Shown: one piece after another, positions 8,099 through 16,128 of the stretch
How positions within the stretch are numbered: position 1 is the stretch's first letter
Layout: every line of letters starts with the position of its first letter
From: Bacillota bacterium
GTDB lineage: Bacteria; Bacillota; Desulfotomaculia; Desulfotomaculales; Ammonificaceae
Assembly: GCA_040755295.1 (NCBI GenBank)
Contig: JBFMBK010000005.1
Coordinates: 1-64,000, forward strand
Length of the DNA stretch: 64,000 nucleotides
Direction: 5' to 3'
Notes under the pieces: model-generated
Databases searched by the model: none
Told to the model about the DNA's origin: nothing
Seen by the model: only the letters and a program-made list of their open reading frames with translations
Position numbers and translations under genes: made by a program

Positions 8099-8124
8099 AC
8101 GGGGGTGGAGAAATCCGCCCCCGT
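8099..8124 (+). terminator. Hairpin terminator after tRNA-Sec
   Basis: ACGGGGGTGGA-GAAA-TCCGCCCCCGT: an 11-bp stem with one G-U pair and a GAAA tetraloop, followed by GCTGTGTTTCT. The T run is weak. It lies about 58 bp after the tRNA. Confidence 0.6.
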
Positions 8125-8361
8125 GCTGTGTTTCTACGAGTATGTTTTTCAAGTATCCTTCCTTTCTTCACCCTTACCAATATTTAACTTCGTTTTAATT
8201 CCGACACGTTTTATAATAAGCTAACATTACTGAGGAATGCAGAAAATTTTGAGTAGCATGAGGAAGCAAATAGGAGCTTCGTAACATTTGGCATGAATTA
8301 TAACATGCCGAAGATAACGCCAAATGAGCAAAATATTAAAAGGAATCGGAGGATAGATCTG

Positions 8362-8823
8362 ATGAGCAACGGTGAAGGTAACCAAGCTCTGAATAACGTT
8401 CGCCTCAACCCACAAGAAGAAAATCAAAATCACCGGATGATGTATCAAATTTACACCGAAGACATAAGGCATACTAAAAATCAGCAATGGCTAATTATTT
8501 ATTATGGGTTAGTAGTGCAAGCTGCTATTATAGGTTTTTGTCAATTAATTTCACAACTACCGAACAACCTTCTGATTATAGCCGTGACAGGCTGCTGTTT
8601 CTTTTCTGCAGCTTTTTGGTTATTCGGAACAATGGCAATTGTGTTCAACTACTGCGACCTTAAATTCTATAGAGCAAGAAAAGTAGAGTATAAAGAAAGA
8701 ATTGAAGGAAACAGAAGTAATAGAGAAGACTCGACACCTGTTATTTATTTAATGATGTTTATTCTTGCACTCGGTGCCGGAGCTTTGGGGACATTCTTTT
8801 ATATTCTTTCTTCCATAATATAA
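8362..8823 (+). CDS. Hypothetical AT-rich membrane protein
   Basis: 153 residues from the ATG at 8362, chosen because GGAGG stands 9 bp before it; an in-frame ATG at 8293 lacks a site. Soluble, polar N-terminus (SNGEGNQALNN...), two adjacent hydrophobic segments (about residues 45-95, IIYYGLVVQAAIIGFCQLI and LLIIAVTGCCFFSAAFWLFG), a basic loop (KFYRARKVEYKER) and a final hydrophobic segment (VIYLMMFILALGAGALG). Base composition is clearly more AT-rich than every neighbour, which, with its place just after a tRNA gene, suggests horizontal gain. No family recognised; the layout resembles small membrane effectors or SLATT-like proteins, but that is only a resemblance. Confidence 0.65.
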   Translation: MSNGEGNQALNNVRLNPQEENQNHRMMYQIYTEDIRHTKNQQWLIIYYGLVVQAAIIGFCQLISQLPNNLLIIAVTGCCFFSAAFWLFGTMAIVFNYCDLKFYRARKVEYKERIEGNRSNREDSTPVIYLMMFILALGAGALGTFFYILSSII

Positions 8824-8831
8824 GATAATAA

Positions 8832-8880
8832 TTCAGAGGGGTTTTTTTGTACGAGCAGACTCTGAATGTTTTTTAAATTT
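8832..8880 (+). terminator. Possible terminator after the AT-rich gene
   Basis: ATTCAGAG and CTCTGAAT form an 8-bp stem around an 18-nt T-rich loop, followed by GTTTTTTAAATTTT. Confidence 0.5.
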
Positions 8881-9311
8881 TGAATACCTATTGAGAATGC
8901 AGACGGCTTATCCCAAATACGATTTAAATCGGCTTCGACCTTTTTAAAAGACCATTGCTTCAACATACTCTTTTCCTAGCCGCCGGCGTTTGTTCAACAG
9001 GAGCGCCTTGTCGGAGGGCCGCTTACGCGACACGGTGAAGACTTGGCTAAGCGAACAGGCGCGCACATCGTGCCCGATTAAAGCCTCGCGTTTGTAAGTA
9101 TTTGAACCTGCCCAACTGCACATTCCAGCTTCTTCGAAACGTTAATATCGGCTCTATACGCGCGCCGTCGTTCGCTCTGAGGCAAGCCGATGTCGCGTCG
9201 GCTCGGAGCACGGCGATCCGGGGGGCAAACGCCAGGGTAGGCCATTTTCAATTAGGCAATTGTTTTTATCGTGTTTTAAGTAGAGGGAGGCCTTTAAAGC
9301 TAAAAAACGGT
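8881..9311. other. Gene-free region, nothing identified
   Basis: No supported gene, RNA or repeat. Reading frames here have poor codon use and no ribosome-binding sites. It follows the AT-rich gene and may be a remnant of the same insertion. Confidence 0.4.
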
Positions 9312-9890
9312 TCAACTCGCCGACTGCTGCCGGGATCTTCTGTGCGCGAGTCCGGCGGGCCGCTTTTTCAGCAGCAGGCGCCGCCCGCCGCTTTGTTCCT
9401 GCACCCGATAAGGAGCGGCGCTGAGGGGGACTCTTCCGGTGAACAAACCCTCGTCGCCGAGCTTGACTGCAGCCCAACCAGCGACCGCGCCGAAAACCGT
9501 ATGCGCCACGAATTCCGCCAGCACGGTCCTTGGCCCGATCGCCTGCACCTTGGTCGCGCCCATTGTCGTAAGTACCCCGTAAAGTCCGGTCCACCCCGCC
9601 TGACCGCCTAACGCTCCCTTGAGCACCGCCCTGTCCTTTCCTGTTGCCGAAAGAACATAGACGGTTGTCACGCCGAGCAACGCGGCGATAGTCGCGTCGG
9701 CAAGATATCCGACCAACCTGCCTTGCGGCGTGGCTATCCGGTGTGCCGGCACCAGCATGCCGGCGGCCTTCCCCGGTCCGTCCATTATGGCCCAGTTGAA
9801 CCTTTTTGCGATCGCAATCAATGCCAATTTGGGTATGTTTCCTAACAAACCTGTAACCGCACCAAGTATCAGCCTGTCTTTAATTCTCAT
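9312..9890 (-). CDS. Hypothetical membrane protein (four-helix type)
   Basis: 192 residues, family not named with confidence. Hydrophobic segments at about 7-27 (LILGAVTGLLGNIPKLALIA), 62-82 (LADATIAALLGVTTVYVLSA), 88-110 (LKGALGGQAGWTGLYGVLTTMG) and 122-142 (FVAHTVFGAVAGWAAVKLG). The glycine-rich first helix and the late VAH..FG motif recall the membrane protein at 49812-50261, which has the same layout. The basic C-terminal tail after about residue 150 is low in complexity and may be poorly conserved. ATG start behind GGGGTGG. The overlapping plus-strand frame 9102-9611 is rejected. Confidence 0.7.
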   Translation of the reverse strand: MRIKDRLILGAVTGLLGNIPKLALIAIAKRFNWAIMDGPGKAAGMLVPAHRIATPQGRLVGYLADATIAALLGVTTVYVLSATGKDRAVLKGALGGQAGWTGLYGVLTTMGATKVQAIGPRTVLAEFVAHTVFGAVAGWAAVKLGDEGLFTGRVPLSAAPYRVQEQSGGRRLLLKKRPAGLAHRRSRQQSAS

Positions 9891-10035
9891 ATAGCCACCC
9901 CGATATTATTATTAGCTGCAACGGTATGGTCATGATTAATTTCGTGATGTTTATCGGAGCCATATTTTGCGTAGAGCAATGAGGTTGCTGGGTGCGATTG
10001 CTCTATGCCGGAGCGAGCCTCGGCCGGGTCTCGGA

Positions 10036-10542
10036 TCAAAAAGCGGGAGGGACTTCAAACCACCCCTTTACCCTGCCGTACTTGCACAGGTCGTCATACG
10101 CCTCTATTTCCTGTTGGAGATGCCTTATAAAAAGCTTGCGCATAGGGTCGTTGGTGATATAGGTGCGAACGGTGTGGAGAAGGGTGCTCAGCAGGTTTTC
10201 GCAACTCGCAAAGATGTCCCGGAATATGTACCTGTCATTCATAACCTGGCTGCTGCCGTCTACATTGACGCTTTTGGGAGGTCTCGGAGGAAGGGGCAGC
10301 TTGAAACTGTCCATCGCCGCTTCCAGTTCGTCGACCTGCTTTTCCAGGATGCAGGTCAAGCCTTTCCCCAAGAAGGCTTTAAAATCTAAGTCATGTATAA
10401 AATAGTGGTATATCTGGGTTTTCTCGATGCAGTCGTACCTGGCGACCAGCTGGTTCCATAATACGTGCGCTTTGCCGGCGCTCAGTACGGATTCCTTGGC
10501 TGTTTCCGCCTTTCCGATATGGTAATTGCCTATTTGTACCAT
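10036..10542 (-). CDS. DUF3231 family protein
   Basis: 168 residues. The sequence KAETAKESVLSAGKAHVLWNQLVARYDCIEKTQIYHYFIHD, followed by DFKAFLGKGL and KLPLPPRPPKSVN, fits the DUF3231 family of spore-formers, helical proteins thought to have a ferritin-like bundle; some copies are linked to the spore coat (family knowledge, role inferred). The C-terminal part (RDIFASCENLLSTLLHTVRTYITNDPMRKLF) gives the second helical half. Stand-alone minus-strand gene. Confidence 0.75.
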   Translation of the reverse strand: MVQIGNYHIGKAETAKESVLSAGKAHVLWNQLVARYDCIEKTQIYHYFIHDLDFKAFLGKGLTCILEKQVDELEAAMDSFKLPLPPRPPKSVNVDGSSQVMNDRYIFRDIFASCENLLSTLLHTVRTYITNDPMRKLFIRHLQQEIEAYDDLCKYGRVKGWFEVPPAF

Positions 10543-11064
10543 AGCGCAACCTCCGCCATAAACCTCAAATTAATTGTTTGAGGAAATCCGTCTTTCTATC
10601 CCAAGAATTATTTCGCCGCGATAGACGGCCGGCTGTCTGTTTAAAAGCCGCCCGGCCGGGAAAACCTTCATAAAAGAAGGGTGTCAACTAATAGTGTGTC
10701 AACTAGCATGAAAATTGGCATGGAAATAGCGACCCGTGAGCTGGTTGCTTAGAAGCAGTCATGCAGCACGGGCGCCCTGTGAAAGAAGTGTTGTTTTCAG
10801 AGGAGTTCATCATGTGGTCATGAACAGTTCCATCAAGAAAATGAAAATGCGAAGACCGTGAGCTGGTTACTAAGAAGCAGGAGAGTGACATAAACGGAGC
10901 GCGAGGAGAAGCAAGTAGAGCGCGAAAGCCTGGCAGGGACGGCCGGAGCGTACTGGGTGCGTACGTGAGGACCTGGCGCTGCCAGGCAGAAAGCTATACG
11001 CAGCTTATCGTTGCGCCCATCAAAAGAACGATTATTTTCAGAGCAGGAAGGGAGGTGGATGTTG
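10543..11064. other. Gene-free region carrying repeat family B
   Basis: No gene. Holds a complete copy (about 10795-10965) and a partial copy (about 10705-10765, sharing CCGTGAGCTGGTT) of a dispersed repeat, plus the leader of the next gene. Two GTGTCAACTA direct repeats lie at about 10681 and 10695. Confidence 0.6.
10795..10965 (+). repeat. Interspersed repeat family B, copy B1
   Basis: Shares the blocks GAGCTGGTTACT, GAAGCAG, AGTGACATAAACGGA and GCGAGGAG with copies at 21037-21190 (inverted) and 35358-35515. No coding potential is conserved between copies. Confidence 0.7.
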
Positions 11065-11313
11065 ATGGATATAATGGCAGACAACTTTCCCAAGGAACTC
11101 GCCTCGAAAATCAGAGAAGGCAAGGCCGCCGGGCTTACCAACGAGCAGCTCATAGACGGTATCCTGCACCTGGGGGATGTGATGGCGAAGTTCGTCAAAC
11201 CCGATTCGCCGGAGGAGGCTCTGATGCGGGAGATGTGGCGCGTCGCAACCCCGGACGAAAAGCGCATCCTCGCCGGGCTGATCGTGCGCCTGTCGGACAA
11301 GGTGCTCCACTAA
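11065..11313 (+). CDS. Hypothetical protein, 82 aa
   Basis: Not recognised. The ATG at 11065 is preferred: GGGAGGTGG ends about 7 bp before it, while the ATG at 11059 overlaps that site. Small, soluble, predicted all-helical protein (NFPKELASKIREGKAAGLTNEQLIDGILHLGDVMAKFVKP...). The GLTNEQLIDGILHLG segment has the look of a helical protein-interaction or UBA-like unit, but no family match is claimed. Stand-alone, between repeat family B and a tandem tract, convergent with comM. Confidence 0.6.
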   Translation: MDIMADNFPKELASKIREGKAAGLTNEQLIDGILHLGDVMAKFVKPDSPEEALMREMWRVATPDEKRILAGLIVRLSDKVLH

Positions 11314-11324
11314 GGTTCAATGTC

Positions 11325-11452
11325 CTTAGTCACAAGTCCGGAAAAGGGACCGGGAACTTTCGACTGGAACTTGATTTGCCGATTCGCGACTACTGACTAC
11401 TGTCTACTGAATTCTTACCAGCGACTCGTGACCTGTGACTCGCGACTATCTT
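11325..11452. repeat. Degenerate heptamer tract between convergent genes
   Basis: Mixed units such as CGACTACTGACTACTGTCTA and CGACTCGTGACCTGTGACTC, period about 7, fill the space between the small gene and the end of comM. Confidence 0.65.
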
Positions 11453-11454
11453 TG

Positions 11455-12978
11455 CTACCGTTCGCCGTCGCGTTCCCGGTACTGAATAGCTTCGGCGATG
11501 TGCGCGGTATCGATAACGTCCGCCCCTTCGAGGTCGGCAATGGTACGCGCGACCTTCAATACCCGGTCGTGAGCCCTCGCACTCAGGGCGAGCCGGCGGA
11601 AAGCCGCCTGAAGCATCCGGCCGGCCTCCGCGGTCGTAGCGCAGTGGCGCCTCACCTGTCCGGCGCTCATTGCCGCGTTGCAGCCGACCTTTTTCGTTTT
11701 GAAACGCGCGCGCTGCGCGGCGCGGGCGGTTTCCACGCGCTGTCTGACGGTTGCGGAAGTTTCTCCCGCCGGCTCGCCCGCCAATTCCCGGAACCTCACC
11801 CGCGGGACGGAAACATAAAGCTCGATCCGGTCGAGCAGGGGGCCGGAGAGGCGGCTGCGGTAGCGCTGGATCTGCTGGGGGGAACAGTTGCACTCCTTTT
11901 CCTGGTCGCCGTAAAAACCGCACGGGCAGGGGTTGCAGGCCGCAACCAGCATTATCCGGGCCGGGAAACAGATCGAGCCCGCCGCCCGCGATACGGTCAC
12001 CACGCCGTCTTCGAGCGGCTGTCGCAAGGCTTCGATAGCATCCTTGGAAAACTCGGGGAACTCGTCGAGAAAGAGTATGCCGTGGTGAGCCAGGCTGACC
12101 TCGCCCGGACGGGGAACACGTCCGCCGCCCACAAGGGCGATGGACGAGGCGGTATGGTGCGGGGAACGAAAGGGACGCCGGGTCAAAAGCGGCTCGCCGG
12201 GGGGCAGAAGCCCGGCAAGGCTGTGGATCTCCGTTACTTCCAGCGCCTCGTCGAAGGTCATTTCCGGAAGGATACCCGGCAGGCGGCGCGCCAGCATCGT
12301 CTTGCCGGTTCCGGGGCTTCCGGCCAAAAGGACGTTGTGTCCGCCGGCTGCCGCCACCTCAAGCGCCCTTTTGGTGTAAAGCTGACCCCGTACCTCCGCA
12401 AAATCGAGTTCTTCCCGGTGCTGTCCAAGTATTGCCGCCAGGTCCACCGTGCAAGGGGAAATCTCTTCTTCACCCCGGAGGAAAAGGACCAACTCCTGCA
12501 GCCTGTTTACAGGGTAAACGACGGCGCCTTCGACAAGGGCGGCTTCTTCCGCGTTGGCCGCCGCGACCACAATTTTGTTTTCCCCCCTGCGCACCGCCGC
12601 CGCCACGCTCGGCAATACCCCGCAGACGCCCCGTACGGTGCCGTCGAGAGACAACTCGCCGAAGTAGACGAAGCCCGCCGCACATTCCGGGGGTACTTGT
12701 TCGGTTGCCGCCAGGATGCCGGTGGCCAGTGCCAGGTCGTACCCCGGCCCCTCTTTGCGGATGTCCGCCGGGGCGAGGTTCACGGTAATCCGGCGTACCG
12801 GAAACTCGAAGCCGGCGTTTTTAAGCGCCGCCCGAACCCTGTCCCGGGCTTCACGAACGGCGGTATCAGGAAGCCCGACAACGTCGAAGGCGGGCAGACC
12901 CCCCGAGATATCGACCTCGACCTGCACGATGTAACCCTGCAGGCCGTCAAGCGCCACGCTCTTAACGATCGCCAGCAA
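11455..12978 (-). CDS. comM: YifB/ComM family Mg-chelatase-like AAA+ ATPase
   Basis: 507 residues from a TTG at 12978, chosen because GGAGG lies 8 bp before it; the longer frame to 13107 has no such support. The N-terminal domain (SVALDGLQGYIVQVEVDISGGLPAFDVVGLPDTAVREARDRVRAAL) is typical of the family. The AAA+ core has Walker A GSPGTGKT, Walker B ILFLDEFPEF, and a C-terminal zone with ACNPCPCGFYGD, a Cys cluster seen in ComM. In other bacteria ComM is a hexameric helicase for branch migration during transformation (family knowledge). Here it is a single gene. Confidence 0.93.
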   Translation of the reverse strand: MLAIVKSVALDGLQGYIVQVEVDISGGLPAFDVVGLPDTAVREARDRVRAALKNAGFEFPVRRITVNLAPADIRKEGPGYDLALATGILAATEQVPPECAAGFVYFGELSLDGTVRGVCGVLPSVAAAVRRGENKIVVAAANAEEAALVEGAVVYPVNRLQELVLFLRGEEEISPCTVDLAAILGQHREELDFAEVRGQLYTKRALEVAAAGGHNVLLAGSPGTGKTMLARRLPGILPEMTFDEALEVTEIHSLAGLLPPGEPLLTRRPFRSPHHTASSIALVGGGRVPRPGEVSLAHHGILFLDEFPEFSKDAIEALRQPLEDGVVTVSRAAGSICFPARIMLVAACNPCPCGFYGDQEKECNCSPQQIQRYRSRLSGPLLDRIELYVSVPRVRFRELAGEPAGETSATVRQRVETARAAQRARFKTKKVGCNAAMSAGQVRRHCATTAEAGRMLQAAFRRLALSARAHDRVLKVARTIADLEGADVIDTAHIAEAIQYRERDGER

Positions 12979-13100
12979 ATATTGTTCCTCCGGGAAGTAT
13001 TTAGACTTAAATTCGTCGTGCAAATTACCTGTTCCTGCTTTTACGTTAAAGTAAATGGATTTATAAGGAGAAGCGGCTAAATAATGACATATGTCACTCA

Positions 13101-13129
13101 TTGACAAAGCATGTCGGATATTGTATTAT
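13101..13129 (+). promoter_or_regulatory. Strong sigma-A promoter facing away from comM
   Basis: TTGACA (13101-13106), 17-bp spacer, TATTAT (13124-13129). No long gene follows; the transcript would be the structured RNA candidate below. Confidence 0.75.
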
Positions 13130-13135
13130 TGTTTC

Positions 13136-13310
13136 GTGCCGTGGGTCCGGGCAAGGGCCGGAAAGCTGCCCTTACCGGTTATAAGGAGGGTATCGACGAG
13201 CAGAGGCGATGCCCTCCTTACTTATTTCCGGGGGGGGAAACCGTACGGCAAATGGGCATAATATCATTACTGCGGGATTGATCTTAGGGCGCCCACCGGG
13301 CGCCCTCTTT
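13136..13310 (+). ncRNA. Candidate structured RNA (three-way junction plus terminator)
   Basis: Downstream of the strong promoter, TGCCGT (13137-13142) pairs with ACGGCA (13245-13250), closing a junction with two hairpins: AAGGGC/GCCCTT (13053 offset, 13153-13158 with 13168-13173) and a 13-bp stem AAGGAGGGTATCG / CGATGCCCTCCTT (13183-13195 with 13207-13219, one G-U). A G-rich strand CCGGGGGGGG follows, and then a terminator hairpin at 13286-13306. No gene lies directly downstream, so it may be an independent small RNA or an orphan riboswitch. I do not recognise the class; 6S RNA cannot be excluded. Confidence 0.5.
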
Positions 13311-13318
13311 ATTGTTGA
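13286..13318 (+). terminator. Intrinsic terminator AGGGCGCCC-ACC-GGGCGCCCT
   Basis: A 9-bp perfect GC-rich stem with a 3-nt loop, followed by CTTTATTGTT. It ends the candidate RNA and may also serve the minus-strand small gene. Confidence 0.8.
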
Positions 13319-13361
13319 ATAAGGCTGAGGGGTCGCCGCGCGGCGGTCGGGGGGAATTTCG

Positions 13362-13469
13362 TCAACCGCACGTAATGATGCCCATGGCAGACCAGAACCA
13401 CGGGAAATAAAAGATAATCGCGAAGAAGACGAGCGCGATCAGGAATAATACCTGCCACGTTGCTATCAT
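13362..13469 (-). CDS. Small membrane peptide, 35 aa
   Basis: A short frame with a proper site (GAGGTG, 7-8 bp before ATG) on the minus strand. The product begins MIATWQVLFLIALVFFAIIF and continues YFPWFWSAMGIITCG: one hydrophobic helix with a Trp/Phe-rich end. Such single-helix peptides are common in spore-formers, but no family is recognised. It ends about 55 bp before the strong hairpin at 13286-13306. It could be chance, but SD, start, helix and stop are all in order. Confidence 0.5.
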   Translation of the reverse strand: MIATWQVLFLIALVFFAIIFYFPWFWSAMGIITCG

Positions 13470-13981
13470 TGAAGATTCACCTCTTCCAATTGCGTGTTGA
13501 GCCCATAATTCCAGATTATTTTATATGAACAGGAAGTGTTAACCGGTGGAAACGGAAGCAACCGGGACTTCGCCGGCCCGAAGGCTCGAAACAGAATTCC
13601 CGCAGTCCTGTAAAAAGATATTGAAAGGGTAACTATCCAGCCGCTTAATGTTTCTTTGAAGGAACGCGGCGAGATGCAATCAGAGTGCGAAAGCCGTTCT
13701 GGAGTAGTACGGAACGTACAGTATTAGAGGTTGGAGGTTGGAAGTCGGAAAATGGGACACCCTCCAATCGTTACTTGAAAGGAAATGGACGGATAGGTAT
13801 ATCGGTCCGGGTTGCCTGGTAACACAGAGTAGAAACGGGTATAATGCCTGTAAAGACATAATGTTGGCAGTAACATTGTCTTGAATCATGGTGTTCTTGT
13901 CCAGCACTCAGTGACTGAGTGCTGGATTGGCGGTGAGATTTATTCCTTAAGATAGTTCGTCAAAAGAGGGAGGGAAGAAGG
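13470..13981. other. Gene-free region upstream of the LiaF-like gene
   Basis: No supported gene; the minus frame 13680-13907 runs through repeats. Contains pieces shared with other repeat regions (CAGCCGCTTAATGTTTCT and GGCGAGATGCAA at 13637-13680, as at 46115-46205), a GAGGTTGGA tract and a perfect palindrome. Confidence 0.6.
13901..13925. repeat. Perfect 25-bp palindrome, minimal copy A3
   Basis: Arms CCAGCACTCAGT and ACTGAGTGCTGG around a single G. These are the two ends of the MITE-like family A with no interior, 57 bp before the LiaF-like start. It could be an excision scar or a functional operator. Confidence 0.8.
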
Positions 13982-14710
13982 ATGGGTTTGTTCCGTAGAA
14001 GGCCGATGCTTGCGGGCGTGCTCATTATTGCGCTGGGTACCGTCTGGCTGCTTAAGAACCTGGGGCTTTTGACAATGAATGTGGGCGATCTTTTCCGTGT
14101 TTACTGGCCGGTGCTGTTAATCGCGTGGGGTGTGGACGTGCTTATTCCGGGGCCGGACAGCGGCGGCGGGAGGCCCGGTGCGGGCAGACTGCTGAACGGA
14201 CTGGTTTTGCTTGTTTTAGGGGTGGTCATTCTCGGCAGCAACCTCGGTCACTATGAATTGAACCTGGGACTTGTCTGGAAGGTGTTCTGGCCCGTCCTGA
14301 TAATCCTGCTGGGGTGGAGCATCCTCAGGGGAGGGGTCGCCGGCGGTACACACTTGGCGGTGATGAGCGGGCTTGAGCTGAAAAATCAGGATTGGAAGCT
14401 CGAGGATGGGAATTACCTCGCGCTGATGGGCGGGGCAAAAATCGACCTGAGCGTCGCGGAAATACCGCCGCGGGAAACCGTAATAGGTATAACGGCGATC
14501 ATGGGAGGGGTCGAGGTATGGGTTCCCCGGGAATTGAACGTCGAATGCGAGGGAACCGCCATCCTTGGCGGGTTGAAATTCTTCCGGGAAGAAGGTGGGG
14601 GCATTATCGCCAGCCGCAGGTTGACCCGTCCCGGTAGTGCGGACTCGCAGGCCAGGGTTAAAATATACTGCCGGGCGGTAATGGGCGGTATCGAGATTAA
14701 AGACGCGTGA
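13982..14710 (+). CDS. LiaF-like cell envelope stress membrane protein
   Basis: 242 residues. Two pairs of N-terminal membrane helices: 11-30 (AGVLIIALGTVWLLKNLGLL) and 38-57 (VYWPVLLIAWGVDVLIPG), repeated at about 72-90 and 98-118 (LVWKVFWPVLIILLGWSIL). A C-terminal beta-rich domain with repeated MGG motifs (LMGGAKIDLS, IMGGVEVWVP, ILGGLKFF, VMGGIEIKD) follows, as in LiaF/DUF2154 proteins that inhibit or sense cell-wall stress signalling. Start ATG after GGGAGGGAAGAAGG. No two-component system is adjacent, so the partner is unknown. Confidence 0.85.
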   Translation: MGLFRRRPMLAGVLIIALGTVWLLKNLGLLTMNVGDLFRVYWPVLLIAWGVDVLIPGPDSGGGRPGAGRLLNGLVLLVLGVVILGSNLGHYELNLGLVWKVFWPVLIILLGWSILRGGVAGGTHLAVMSGLELKNQDWKLEDGNYLALMGGAKIDLSVAEIPPRETVIGITAIMGGVEVWVPRELNVECEGTAILGGLKFFREEGGGIIASRRLTRPGSADSQARVKIYCRAVMGGIEIKDA

Positions 14711-14734
14711 AACTAAAACGTATCTGTTCAGGGT

Positions 14735-14920
14735 CAGAATTCAGAATCCAGTATTCAGTAGTCAGAATAAAGAAAAACCGTTGGGGCACCCTTGCAGATA
14801 GCTCATTGCATGGTATCAAGTAACAGGCTTCTTATTTTAGGGATTTAAGGCATGTTAAAATTTCCGCTAACCCCTCTCCATTCTGGATTCTGGCTACTGA
14901 CTTCTGAATTCGGACCTGTA
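14735..14920. repeat. Inverted pair of degenerate heptamer tracts
   Basis: GTCAGAATTCAGAATCCAGT (from 14735) is mirrored by ATTCTGGATTCTGGCTACTG (from 14879), which would fold the whole space between the LiaF-like gene and yraN into a long hairpin. Confidence 0.7.
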
Positions 14921-14945
14921 ACCCCTGCCGTTACACTGTAGCTTG

Positions 14946-15317
14946 TTAAAAGGCGTCTACAATATGTTCGAGTTCCCTGACTTTCAGGCTGCCTGTTTCG
15001 AACTGGACGGCCACCGCGTCAAAACGGCAGGAGCTGCCTTTTTGTACCTCTGAAGTCAGGTAATAGCGGGCAACCTCGCGGAGCTTTTTCCGTTTCTGAT
15101 AGCCGATGCTTTCCTGCGGCTTGCCGAAACCGGTCGACCCTTTAGCTCGGACCTCTATAAATACCAGGGTTTGCCCGTCGAGCGCGATGATGTCGATTTC
15201 TCCGTAGCGGCATCGATAATTCTGTACTACTATCCTGTAACCCTTTCGACGAAGGAGGTCTGCCGCAAGTTTTTCCGCGAACTCTCCAAGCTGCTTTCGA
15301 CTTTTATTCATCAGCAT
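14946..15317 (-). CDS. yraN: YraN / UPF0102 family nuclease-fold protein
   Basis: 123 residues, usual length. Core motif GEIDIIALDGQTLVFIEVRAK shows the D...ExK pattern of the PD-(D/E)xK fold, preceded by AADLLRRKGYRIVVQNYRCRYGE. Homologues are predicted nucleases of uncertain role, often near rnhB as here. It starts 2 bp after the rnhB stop, so the two are coupled. An alternative start is the second ATG at 15311. Confidence 0.92.
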   Translation of the reverse strand: MLMNKSRKQLGEFAEKLAADLLRRKGYRIVVQNYRCRYGEIDIIALDGQTLVFIEVRAKGSTGFGKPQESIGYQKRKKLREVARYYLTSEVQKGSSCRFDAVAVQFETGSLKVRELEHIVDAF

Positions 15318-15319
15318 TA

Positions 15320-16012
15320 TTATCCCAACAGCACCTTTACCGGAGCGAAGCTTTTACGGTGGAAGGGGGTCGGTCCGAACAGCCGCAGCGCTTCGATGTG
15401 TTCGGGGGTCGGGTAGCCTTTATTGCGGCGAAACCCGTAGGCGGGGTATATCTCGTCGAGTTCTTCCATCAATCCGTCGCGGGTGACTTTAGCGATAATC
15501 GACGCGGCAGCGACCGCCGCCACCCGTGAGTCGCCGCGAACCATCCCTGTTTGCGGAAGGATAAAACCGGGGATCGCACAGCCGTCAACGACCACATGGT
15601 CCGGCTTGACCGCCAGGCCGTCCAGTGCCCGGCGCATCGCCAGAAAAGAAGCCTGGCGTATGTTGAGGGCGTCGATCTCTTCCACGGAAGCCATGTCCAC
15701 CGCCCAGGCAACGGCCAATTCGCGGATCCTTCCCGCCAGAAAGCTGCGGCGCGATGCGGAAACGGCCTTTGAATCATTCAGACCGGTAAGCTGCACGTCT
15801 TCGGGTAATATCACCGCCGCGGCCGCAACGGGTCCGGCAAGCGGGCCCCTTCCGACCTCATCCACCCCGGCGACCAGGCGAAAGCCGAGACTTTTCAGCT
15901 CCCTTTCGAAGTTGAAAAGAGCGGCGTACCGTTCTTCCTCGGCACGGGGATCTTTAAAAACGGCTTCAAAATACAGGTGTTGCGAAAAATATCCTCGTGT
16001 CTGAGGGTGCAT
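15320..16012 (-). CDS. rnhB: Ribonuclease HII
   Basis: Cleaves RNA in RNA-DNA hybrids and removes single ribonucleotides. The catalytic motif VDEVGRGPLAGPV gives the first Asp-Glu pair; LNDSKAVS gives the next Asp, and VVDG the fourth acid. 230 residues, with an N-terminal extension of about 40 residues before the first motif, common in Firmicutes. The C-terminal block YGFRRNKGYPTPEHIEALRLFGPTPFHRKSF is family-typical. It lies between rbgA and yraN on the minus strand. Confidence 0.95.
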   Translation of the reverse strand: MHPQTRGYFSQHLYFEAVFKDPRAEEERYAALFNFERELKSLGFRLVAGVDEVGRGPLAGPVAAAAVILPEDVQLTGLNDSKAVSASRRSFLAGRIRELAVAWAVDMASVEEIDALNIRQASFLAMRRALDGLAVKPDHVVVDGCAIPGFILPQTGMVRGDSRVAAVAAASIIAKVTRDGLMEELDEIYPAYGFRRNKGYPTPEHIEALRLFGPTPFHRKSFAPVKVLLG

Positions 16013-16128
16013 CAGAACATCTCCTCGGGAGCAAGTTGTGTATTACGAGGTGGTAGTTTCTGAGTATTTAGTAAAACTTTAAACGAACCCCAACGTCATA
16101 CAGCATTAGCTTAGACTTGAACCTTGAA

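Noticed and set aside
9102-9611. Plus-strand frame overlapping the membrane protein at 9312-9890
   Set aside because: Low-complexity product with no hydrophobic pattern and no ribosome-binding site; the minus frame has clear membrane helices.
11320-13080. Long plus-strand frame opposite comM (586 codons)
   Set aside because: Shadow of the minus-strand comM gene in GC-rich DNA; the product shows no motif and the comM motifs are clear.
13137-13250. T-box, TPP, FMN, glycine, ZTP or c-di-GMP riboswitch in the orphan RNA
   Set aside because: None of the conserved core sequences I know of these classes could be found.
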